From NCBI GenBank assembly GCA_019308145.1, contig JAFDIG010000093.1:1-7918 (forward strand): a DNA stretch of 7,918 bases, written 5' to 3'. The notes under the pieces were generated by a model. That model searched no databases, was not told the DNA's origin, and was given only the letters and a program-made list of their open reading frames with translations. Of the stretch, positions 1 through 5,888 are shown one piece after another. The translations under genes and the position numbers were made by a program. How positions within the stretch are numbered: position 1 is the first letter of the stretch; each line of letters opens with the position of its first letter. The stretch is from Deltaproteobacteria bacterium (GTDB taxonomy: Bacteria; Desulfobacterota; JAFDIG01).

Positions 1-639
1 GAAGAGGGAGTAGTATTTCACTTTCTTGCAAACCCAACAAAGATTTTGGCTAAGGATGGCAAAGTTATTGGAGTTGAGTGTATAAAGATGGAATTAGGGG
101 AGCCAGATGAAAGCAGCAGAAGAAGGCCTATTCCTATAGAAGGTTCAGAATTCTTTATGGATACAGATATTGTTGTACCCGCCATTGGTCAGGCAGTGGA
201 TTTAAGCTTTCTTGAAGAGAAAGATGGGGTTGAAACAACAAGATGGAATACTATTATAGCAAAAGAGGATACATTTGAAACATCAGCACCTGGTATTTTC
301 TCTGCTGGTGATTGTGTAACAGGTCCTGATGTTTTAGTTAGGGCAGCAGGAAATGGTAGAAAAACTGCTGAAAAAATTCATCAATACTTAACAGAGGGTA
401 AGGTAACACTTACTGATAATGATATAATGGAAAATCTTATTGCAGAGATCAAACCTTATGATAAGGATGAAGATGTAGGTTTACTTGGTGGAAGAAAACG
501 TCTGCATCTTAAGGCACTTCCTCCTGAGGTCAGAAAGTGGACCTTTGATGAGGTTGAGCAAGGATTTAAGGTTACAGAGGCAATGAAAGAGGCATCAAGA
601 TGCCTTAGGTGTTACCGAATAGGGCTTTTTGCTATTTAA
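1..639 (+). CDS. GltD-like FAD/NAD(P) oxidoreductase of the Complex I cluster, C-terminal part (5' truncated)
   Basis: The reading frame is open from the first base, so this is the last 212 residues of a longer protein; the internal ATG at 46 is not the start. The visible part is the end of a glutamate-synthase-small-subunit-like (GltD family) flavoprotein. It has the VVPAIGQ stretch, then PGIFSAGDC (S101-A-G-D-C105 of the visible part), the conserved motif that contacts FAD, followed by VRAAGNGRKTAEKI, typical of this family's C-terminal FAD helix. A tail of about 85 residues ends in EASRCLRCYR, with C201 and C204 as a possible Fe-S or structural Cys pair. Such proteins move electrons between NAD(P)H, FAD and Fe-S clusters. 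Its position 26 bases before nuoG suggests a role in electron input to Complex I, which is inference. The missing N-terminus could be a free GltD-like subunit or the front of a NuoF-GltD fusion; the window cannot decide. Confidence 0.85.
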   Translation, partial: EEGVVFHFLANPTKILAKDGKVIGVECIKMELGEPDESSRRRPIPIEGSEFFMDTDIVVPAIGQAVDLSFLEEKDGVETTRWNTIIAKEDTFETSAPGIFSAGDCVTGPDVLVRAAGNGRKTAEKIHQYLTEGKVTLTDNDIMENLIAEIKPYDKDEDVGLLGGRKRLHLKALPPEVRKWTFDEVEQGFKVTEAMKEASRCLRCYRIGLFAI

Positions 640-651
640 AACCTAAAGATG

Positions 652-655
652 GGAG
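652..655 (+). promoter_or_regulatory. Ribosome binding site deciding the nuoG start
   Basis: GGAG lies between the stop of the upstream flavoprotein gene and two in-frame ATG codons, at 660 (4-base spacer) and 666 (10-base spacer). It falls downstream of the GTG at 609, which therefore has no such site and sits inside the flavoprotein gene. The ATG at 666 has the more usual spacing and gives MTVELTIDGKK, the normal NuoG beginning; the ATG at 660 would only add Met-Ala. Confidence 0.6.
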
Positions 656-665
656 TTGGATGGCC

Positions 666-3317
666 ATGACGGTTGAGTTGACCATAGATGGAAAAAAGAT
701 CACAACTTCAGAAGATAAAACCATTCTGGAGGCAGCAAGGGAAAACGGCATTTATATTCCTACATTATGCTATCATTCAAAGCTTTCCCCCATTGGATCG
801 TGCAGACTCTGTGTGGTTGAGATAGAAGGTGTTGAGCATCCTATGGCATCCTGCACAACTCCAGTTGCACCAAATATTGTGGTAACTACCAAGTCAGAAA
901 AGCTTGATAAAATAAGAAGAGATGCCTTAAAACTAATGCTTGTAAACCATCCATTAGACTGTCCAATATGCGATGCAGGTGGCGAATGTGATTTGCAAAA
1001 CATGGTTTTCCAATTTGGAATAGATCAGGTTGAATATAAGGCAAATAAAGTTGAAAGAGAGGAGATACCCTTCTCCACACCTTTAATCCGTCATTGGCCA
1101 AACCGCTGTATATTATGTGGCAGATGTGTTTGGGCTTGCAGGGAAATTACTGGTAATAATGTATTAGAGATTGCAGAAAAAGGTTATGATTCACATATAG
1201 AGGCTATTTATCCTGAAAAGTGCCTCTCATGTGGTGAATGTTTATCAGTATGCCCTGTTGGAGCGCTTACTGATAACCTCTCTCCTATAAAGGCAAGAAA
1301 ATGGCAGGCTAAACGTACCCTAACTACCTGTAATCATTGTAGTGTAGGGTGTCAACTTGAAATCAATACCTTTGAAGACAAGCTTATAAATATAACAACC
1401 AAAGAATCAGAAGGAACAAACAATGGATCCCTTTGTGTCAAAGGAAGATTTGGACACGATTATATTCATAGTGAGGAAAGATTAAAACAAGCTCTTATAA
1501 GAAAAAGGGAAGACCTTATCCCAACAGATATAGACGAAGCTATCTCCTTTGCTGCGAAAAAAATAGGAGAAATTAAAGAAAAATATGGATCAGATGCATT
1601 TGCAGGTGTTGGTTCTGTTCATCTTTCAAATGAAGAGAACTATATATTTCAACGCTTTGTTCGATCTGTCATTGGTACAAATAATATAGATTCCCTTGCA
1701 TCTCTAATCTTTGAACCGTTATCAGAAGCCCTTATCCCTGTGTTAGGAATGGGGTTAATGACAAATCCCCTTAATGATCTGCTTTTAAGTGATGTAGCAA
1801 TAGTAATAGGAACAGATCTGGATGGAAATCACCAAATAGTTGCCAATAAATTGAGATGGGCAGCTTATCATAACGATCTAAAGCCGGTTATAGTTGACCC
1901 ACGTGAAATTAGCTTATCAAAAGGCTTTGCAAACGTTTGGATGAGACCAAAACCATCAACAGATACAGTATGGATCAATGGACTTATTAGAGAAATTATT
2001 AGCAGAGGACTTGAAGATAAAGATTTTATAAAAAAACATACAAAAGGTTTTGAATCATTAAAGAAATTTGTTGAACAGTTCACGCCTGAAAAAGTTGAGG
2101 AGATAACAGGTATTGACCAAAAAGATCTAAAAGATGCAGCCCAACTTTTTGGTGAGGCAAAGGCTGGTGCAATAATATTTGGATCAGGAATTATTGGACA
2201 GAATGATTCGGTTTCTGCAATACGCTCTTTAGGACATTTAGCACTTATAACAGGAAATCTTGGAAAAAGAGGTGGAGGTCTTTATCCAATTCTTCCAAGA
2301 TGTAATACTCAGGGTGCTTGGGATATGGGGCTTAATCCTCTTTATTTCCCAGGATATCAACCAGTTACAGATGATGGTGCAATCAAAAGATTCAAGAAGC
2401 TGTGGGGTTTACCAATAAAAAATGAAAAGGGTTTATCTTTAGTTGATATATTCTTAAAAGCATCTGAAGGAAAAATTAAAGCCATGATCATCATGGGGGA
2501 AAACCCTCTTGTTACTTTCCCTGATTCTTCTCTTGTAAAAAAAGCAATTGAAAATCTGGAATTTTTGGTTGTGATCGATTCTTTTCTTACAGAAACAGCA
2601 GAACTTGCTGATATTGTTATTCCTGGTGTGACCTTTGCTGAAAAGGATGGAACTTTTACAAGTTGTGAAAGACGTATCCAGAGAGTTAGAGCAGGGTTAA
2701 AACCTCTTGGTGAAAGTATGGCAGACTGGGAGATAATAGCAAAGATTTCCGAGATGATGGGGCATCCCATGAACTTTTCTACCCCAAAGGATATCTTTGA
2801 TGAGATAGCAAAGGTTACACCTTGTTATGGAAACATTACCTATGAGCAGCTGGATGAAAAAGGCGGTGCATGGTGCTATTTAGGGAAAACACCTCGTCTT
2901 TTTGAGGATGGATTTCCTGGTGGAAAGGCAAATTTTTTAACAGATGATATAAAGCTTCCTCAAAAAAAGGAGAACAAGGAATTTCCGATTTCTTTAACAG
3001 TTGGGGGTAACTTTTATAACTATCTTATAGGGTCTAAAACAAAAAGAGCAAAAGGATTAGCTCTTGTATATCCTGATAATTTTGTCCTAATAAACGATGA
3101 AGATGCTGACAAAAAAGGTATTAAAGATGGTGATATGGTTGTTATAAAAACAGAAAATGGAGAATTAAGTCTTCCAGCAAGAGTAAATTCAAATATTATA
3201 CCTGGTGTAGCACATTTAAAGATTAGTTTTAATGATATAGATGTAGGAAAACTCTTTAAAGCAGATAAAGCTATAGTACCCTATAAAATCGTTAATGCGT
3301 CTATTGAAAAAGCATAG
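666..3317 (+). CDS. nuoG: NADH-quinone oxidoreductase subunit G (NuoG), formate-dehydrogenase-like type with an extra [4Fe-4S] cluster
   Basis: This is the large Fe-S subunit of the Complex I peripheral arm and carries electrons from the flavin subunit towards NuoI. The 883 residues are full length. A [2Fe-2S] domain has C35, C46, C49 and C63 (N1b). A His-Cys [4Fe-4S] site has H95, C99, C102 and C108 (N5). A ferredoxin domain has two complete Cys quartets, C148/151/154/158 and C186/189/192/196, where classical NuoG keeps only one cluster (N4). C222, C225, C229 and C257 form N7. A molybdopterin-oxidoreductase fold follows (from about 265), with a dinucleotide-binding-like C-terminal domain from about 772. 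Against formate dehydrogenase FdhF, GTNNIDSLASLIF (337-349) places I348 and F349 where the Sec/Cys and His should be, so a catalytic Mo/W site is unlikely. A soluble formate dehydrogenase or HndD/HoxU-type protein is the alternative; the nuo context and the missing ligand favour NuoG. The start is ATG 666, with 660 possible; GTG 609 is rejected. Confidence 0.93.
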   Translation: MTVELTIDGKKITTSEDKTILEAARENGIYIPTLCYHSKLSPIGSCRLCVVEIEGVEHPMASCTTPVAPNIVVTTKSEKLDKIRRDALKLMLVNHPLDCPICDAGGECDLQNMVFQFGIDQVEYKANKVEREEIPFSTPLIRHWPNRCILCGRCVWACREITGNNVLEIAEKGYDSHIEAIYPEKCLSCGECLSVCPVGALTDNLSPIKARKWQAKRTLTTCNHCSVGCQLEINTFEDKLINITTKESEGTNNGSLCVKGRFGHDYIHSEERLKQALIRKREDLIPTDIDEAISFAAKKIGEIKEKYGSDAFAGVGSVHLSNEENYIFQRFVRSVIGTNNIDSLASLIFEPLSEALIPVLGMGLMTNPLNDLLLSDVAIVIGTDLDGNHQIVANKLRWAAYHNDLKPVIVDPREISLSKGFANVWMRPKPSTDTVWINGLIREIISRGLEDKDFIKKHTKGFESLKKFVEQFTPEKVEEITGIDQKDLKDAAQLFGEAKAGAIIFGSGIIGQNDSVSAIRSLGHLALITGNLGKRGGGLYPILPRCNTQGAWDMGLNPLYFPGYQPVTDDGAIKRFKKLWGLPIKNEKGLSLVDIFLKASEGKIKAMIIMGENPLVTFPDSSLVKKAIENLEFLVVIDSFLTETAELADIVIPGVTFAEKDGTFTSCERRIQRVRAGLKPLGESMADWEIIAKISEMMGHPMNFSTPKDIFDEIAKVTPCYGNITYEQLDEKGGAWCYLGKTPRLFEDGFPGGKANFLTDDIKLPQKKENKEFPISLTVGGNFYNYLIGSKTKRAKGLALVYPDNFVLINDEDADKKGIKDGDMVVIKTENGELSLPARVNSNIIPGVAHLKISFNDIDVGKLFKADKAIVPYKIVNASIEKA

Positions 3318-3326
3318 GGGGATTAA

Positions 3327-4313
3327 ATGCTCTTTTTTGTAGTAGAAACTGTTATAAAAACAATTGTTGTTTTTGGTGTTTTTCTTCTCTTCTGTGCATA
3401 TCTTACATTAGCAGAAAGAAAGATATTAGGTCATATACAGGTGCGAATAGGGCCAAATAGAGTTGGCCCATGGGGTTTACTTCAGCCTATTGCAGATGGC
3501 TTAAAGGCCCTTTTCAAAGAAGAGGTAGTCCCCGAGCGTTCTGATAAAGTGCTTTTTATTATAGCACCTATGATTTCGGTATCTATGGCTTTGTGCCTTA
3601 TGGCAGTGATACCATTTGGAGATCATATAACCCTTTTTGGGAAAAAGATAAATTTGGTCATTGCTAATTCAGAGATTGGACTTTTATATCTTTTTGCGTT
3701 TGCATCTCTTGCAGATTATGGTGTAGTTATTGGGGGCTGGTCATCATATAATAAATACGGGCTTTTAGGAGGATTAAGGGCAGCAGCTCAGATGATCAGT
3801 TATGAGATAGCATTAGGGCTATCCTGTGTTGGCGTGATAATGATTTCAGGAAGCCTTAATCTTGTTGATATTGTTAAAGCTCAGGCAGGTGGACATTGGA
3901 ATGTTATATACCAACCCATTGCTTTTATATTCTATATAATATGCGCATTAGCAGAGATCAACAGAACACCTTTTGATATGCCTGAAGCAGAAAGTGAGCT
4001 TGCTTGCGGATATAATATAGAATATAGTAGCATGAAATTCTCCCTATTCTTCATTGGGGAGTATGCTCATCTAATGATCGTAGCAGCAGTTGCAACTACT
4101 CTATTTCTTGGTGGATGGCATGGGCCTTATCTACCCTCAGTAGTTTGGTTTTTAATTAAGACATTTTTAATTGTATTTTTCTTCATGTGGCAGAGGGGAA
4201 CATTTCCAAGACTTAGATATGACAGAATCATGATGTTAGGATGGAAAGTACTATTACCTCTAACTTTAGCAAATATATTTGTAACAGGGCTGGTTATGGT
4301 GCTGGCCAGATGA
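3327..4313 (+). CDS. nuoH: NADH-quinone oxidoreductase subunit H (NuoH)
   Basis: NuoH is the membrane subunit that joins the peripheral and membrane arms and forms much of the quinone channel. The 328 residues are the usual length, with about eight hydrophobic helices. Family signatures are clear. LAERK (28-32) and RIGPNRVGP (40-48) are followed by QPIADGLKALFKE (53-65), the cytoplasmic loop at the quinone entrance. EINRTPFDMPEAESEL begins at residue 210, and EYSSMKF follows; these acidic residues link quinone chemistry to the proton path. The start is ATG 3327: a GGGGGA ribosome binding site overlaps the nuoG stop codon, only 9 bases separate the genes, and coupling of translation is likely. 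The 3' end overlaps the first candidate start of nuoI. Nothing in it looks broken or unusual. Confidence 0.97.
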   Translation: MLFFVVETVIKTIVVFGVFLLFCAYLTLAERKILGHIQVRIGPNRVGPWGLLQPIADGLKALFKEEVVPERSDKVLFIIAPMISVSMALCLMAVIPFGDHITLFGKKINLVIANSEIGLLYLFAFASLADYGVVIGGWSSYNKYGLLGGLRAAAQMISYEIALGLSCVGVIMISGSLNLVDIVKAQAGGHWNVIYQPIAFIFYIICALAEINRTPFDMPEAESELACGYNIEYSSMKFSLFFIGEYAHLMIVAAVATTLFLGGWHGPYLPSVVWFLIKTFLIVFFFMWQRGTFPRLRYDRIMMLGWKVLLPLTLANIFVTGLVMVLAR

Positions 4314-4747
4314 GGTTTTTAAAGATGATAGTTCTCCCTTTACTTAAAGGCTTGAAGCTTACTTTAAAAAGGTTTTTAAATCCCTTTAGTATAATAACTA
4401 TTCAGTATCCTGAGAAAAAGAGGGAGGTTTCACCGAGGTGGCGTGGGATTCATTATTTTGCTAAGGATGAAAAAGGCGAGACTAAATGCGTTGCTTGTGG
4501 ACTTTGCCAAGCAGTTTGTCCTTCAAATGTAATAACTATCGAAGCAGCAGAAGAGCCAGGTGGAACAAGGTATCCAAAACGTTTTTTAATAAATCTAACA
4601 CGTTGTATTTTTTGTGGTTTTTGTGAGGAGGTTTGTCCCAAAGATGCAATAAAATTGGGCAGAAATTATGAATTTGTCAACTATAAAAGATCTGATTTTA
4701 TCCTAAACAAGGAAGATCTGCTCAATTATGATTTGGTTAAACCTTAA
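4310..4747 (+). CDS. nuoI: NADH-quinone oxidoreductase subunit I (NuoI), 2x[4Fe-4S] ferredoxin-type
   Basis: NuoI carries clusters N6a and N6b, which pass electrons from NuoG to N2 beside the quinone site. With the start at 4310 it has 145 residues. An amphipathic N-terminal helix (about 5-23) anchors it to the membrane face. Two complete ferredoxin motifs follow: C60, C63, C66, C70-Pro and C99, C102, C105, C109-Pro. RYPKRFLINLTRC between them is typical of the family, as is the short tail. ATG 4310 overlaps the nuoH stop as ATGA, a classic translational-coupling arrangement. The in-frame ATG at 4325 is a real rival because it has GAGG nine bases upstream (4312-4315), whereas 4310 has no good ribosome binding site. 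The in-frame ATG at 4241 lies deep inside nuoH, and the 23 residues it adds do not resemble NuoI. Confidence 0.93.
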   Translation: MRFLKMIVLPLLKGLKLTLKRFLNPFSIITIQYPEKKREVSPRWRGIHYFAKDEKGETKCVACGLCQAVCPSNVITIEAAEEPGGTRYPKRFLINLTRCIFCGFCEEVCPKDAIKLGRNYEFVNYKRSDFILNKEDLLNYDLVKP

Positions 4748-4750
4748 TTG

Positions 4751-4778
4751 TTCACAAAAGAAAAACAGAACAGATAAT
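4751..4778 (+). promoter_or_regulatory. Candidate sigma70-type internal promoter for nuoJKLM
   Basis: TTCACA (4751-4756) matches the TTGACA -35 consensus at 5 of 6 bases. GATAAT (4773-4778) matches the TATAAT -10 consensus at 5 of 6, with a 16-base A-rich spacer. It begins four bases after the nuoI stop. Transcription would start near 4785 and leave a leader of about 160 bases before nuoJ. In DNA this AT-rich chance matches are common, so this is a candidate only. Confidence 0.35.
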
Positions 4779-4801
4779 TTAGGTTAAAGGGTTAAGCCTA
4801 A
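4779..4801 (+). repeat. Small imperfect inverted repeat with an internal GGTTAA direct repeat
   Basis: TTAGGTT at one end can pair with AGCCTAA at the other (7 pairs, including one G-T). Inside it GGTTAA occurs twice, at 4782-4787 and 4790-4795, eight bases apart. It directly abuts the proposed -10 box, a position where a repressor could bind. It is too weak and lacks the T tract needed for a terminator. An operator role is speculation. Confidence 0.25.
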
Positions 4802-4927
4802 AAATAAAAAGTAAAAATTTTTATTACTTATATTTAAATATTAATTAATTTTATATTATTTTGAGTTTTTTAAGCAATATTTAAAAAATTTTTTTAGTTA
4901 AAAAAATTATGCTTTATTTTTCAGTTA

Positions 4928-4937
4928 GAATTGATTA
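4928..4937 (+). repeat. GAATTGATTA leader word, copy 1 (before nuoJ)
   Basis: This 10-base word ends on the first base of the nuoJ ribosome binding site AGGAG, nine bases before the start codon. The identical word occurs before nuoL at 5866-5875. AG also precedes both copies, three bases upstream, so 12 of 15 bases agree. Confidence 0.5.
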
Positions 4938-4946
4938 GGAGTTATC

Positions 4947-5468
4947 ATGGTTGTAGGTATCTTATTTAAATGGTGTGTGTTTCTTGCCATGTCAATGGGG
5001 GTTATATTTGGTGGATTAATGGTAATAAGCCGTAGAAATCCGATACATTGCGCTCTTTTTATGGTTATGAGCTTCTTTTGTACAGCTGTTCTTTACCTCA
5101 TTATGAATCAACCTTTTATTGCGGTGCTTCAGGTTCTGGTTTACTCTGGTGCTATCATGATGCTCATTATCTTTGTAATCATGCTTCTTCGTTTAGAAGA
5201 AGAAAAAATAGCAAAGCTTAAGTTTTCCTATACAAAATTAACTGGTACTATTCTTGGTATTATATTCTTCTTTCAACTTTTAATGGGGGTTATAGCACCT
5301 CTAATTGGAAAAACAGGAAAGATCACAGCTGAAGTAATAGCAAAAGAAGGCAGCACTGTCATTATAGCAAAGGAACTTTTTACAAGATATCTTCTGATAT
5401 TTGAGCTTTCATCTGTGCTTTTATTAGTCGCTATTATTGGAGCTGTGGTTTTATCAAAAGGAAAATAA
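4947..5468 (+). CDS. nuoJ: NADH-quinone oxidoreductase subunit J (NuoJ)
   Basis: NuoJ is a small membrane-arm subunit (the ND6 equivalent) between the quinone-site subunit and the antiporter-like pumps. It is 173 residues, normal for bacteria, with about five transmembrane segments (roughly 10-27, 34-53, 58-82, 95-117 and 145-170). The family hallmark QVLVYSGAIMMLIIFVIML spans 62-80, with Y66 and G68 in the third helix. In known structures this helix carries a pi-bulge that changes shape during coupling. RRNPIHCALF (29-38) is also typical. The start is ATG 4947 with AGGAG five bases upstream. It begins a second block after the 199-base gap, and nuoK follows after 12 bases. Confidence 0.94.
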   Translation: MVVGILFKWCVFLAMSMGVIFGGLMVISRRNPIHCALFMVMSFFCTAVLYLIMNQPFIAVLQVLVYSGAIMMLIIFVIMLLRLEEEKIAKLKFSYTKLTGTILGIIFFFQLLMGVIAPLIGKTGKITAEVIAKEGSTVIIAKELFTRYLLIFELSSVLLLVAIIGAVVLSKGK

Positions 5469-5480
5469 GGGAGTTTTGTT

Positions 5481-5798
5481 ATGCATTCTTTTCCAGATGT
5501 ACCATTTCATGCTTATGCTACTGTTGGAGCTGGATTGTTTATTATAGGAGTAATAGGTGCTCTTATAAGAAGGAGTGCTATTGTAATTTTTATGTGCATT
5601 GAACTAATGCTTACTGGTGTCAATATAACTTTGGTGGCATTATCTAACCGCCTTAACTCTATTGATGGTGTAATGTTGATGTTTTTTGTGATGATTGTCG
5701 CAGCTGCTGAAGCTGCTATTGGGTTGGCAATCTTTGTACTTCTTTTTAGAAGAAGAGGTACTATAAAGGTAGATGAAATTAACTTGTTAAAAAAATAA
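5481..5798 (+). CDS. nuoK: NADH-quinone oxidoreductase subunit K (NuoK)
   Basis: NuoK is the small three-helix membrane-arm subunit (the ND4L equivalent) that provides part of the proton path next to NuoJ. It has 105 residues, the usual length being about 100. The two buried glutamates essential in E. coli (E36 and E72) are present as E41 in MCIELML and E77 in AAAEAAIGLAI. NSIDGVMLMFFVMIVAAAEAA (59-79) is a clear family signature, so the proton function looks intact. ATG 5481 has AAGGGAG seven bases upstream, overlapping the nuoJ stop, so translation of J and K is probably coupled. A 90-base AT-rich gap follows with no gene and no convincing terminator. Confidence 0.96.
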   Translation: MHSFPDVPFHAYATVGAGLFIIGVIGALIRRSAIVIFMCIELMLTGVNITLVALSNRLNSIDGVMLMFFVMIVAAAEAAIGLAIFVLLFRRRGTIKVDEINLLKK

Positions 5799-5865
5799 AT
5801 ATTTCTTATATAAAATAAAATTAAAAAATCCTTATTATATATTTTTGATTACCATATTTTAGCCT

Positions 5866-5875
5866 GAATTGATTA
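5866..5875 (+). repeat. GAATTGATTA leader word, copy 2 (before nuoL)
   Basis: This is identical to 4928-4937 before nuoJ. It sits directly upstream of the nuoL ribosome binding site AAAAGGGG, 13 bases before the start codon. It closes the 90-base AT-rich gap between nuoK and nuoL. Confidence 0.5.
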
Positions 5876-5888
5876 AAAGGGGTGTTTC

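Larger units (their letters stand above)
4748..4946 (+). other. AT-rich intergenic gap splitting the nuo cluster between nuoI and nuoJ
   Basis: These 199 bases are about one sixth G+C by hand count, and bases 4801-4860 have only two G or C. They contain a candidate promoter at the 5' end (4751-4778), a small inverted and direct repeat (4779-4801), runs such as A6T7 at 4883-4895, and the nuoJ ribosome binding site AGGAG at 4937-4941. I saw no coding frame, no RNA gene and no GC-rich hairpin with a T tract. All other junctions in the window that I can measure are 90 bases or shorter, so this gap stands out. It may act as a promoter region with a long leader, or be a neutral AT-rich spacer. Confidence 0.7.

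Noticed and set aside
609..665. A GTG start at 609 giving a 902-residue NuoG that overlaps the flavoprotein gene
   Set aside because: It has no ribosome binding site, and the 19 extra residues are just the flavoprotein tail read in another frame. The NuoG domain begins naturally at 660/666.
2357..2770. A minus-strand open frame of 137 codons inside nuoG
   Set aside because: It lies wholly within a strongly conserved NuoG segment, has no family-like motifs and no ribosome binding site that I could see; it is a shadow frame.
666..3317. A catalytic formate dehydrogenase alpha subunit instead of NuoG
   Set aside because: The Sec/Cys and His of the active site are replaced by Ile and Phe, and the gene is followed directly by nuoH and nuoI.
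4241..4309. An ATG at 4241 giving a longer 168-residue NuoI
   Set aside because: The added residues come from the nuoH 3' end in another frame and do not resemble NuoI. Starts at 4310 or 4325 fit the family and the gene junction.
4809..4829. AT-rich palindrome AAGTAA...TTACTT as a terminator after nuoI
   Set aside because: The stem is six almost entirely A-T pairs with a mismatch and no following T run, so it would be too weak to terminate.
5799..5888. A promoter or terminator in the nuoK-nuoL gap
   Set aside because: No hairpin with a T tract and no acceptable -35/-10 pair could be found. Apart from the repeated word and ribosome binding site it is featureless A/T.
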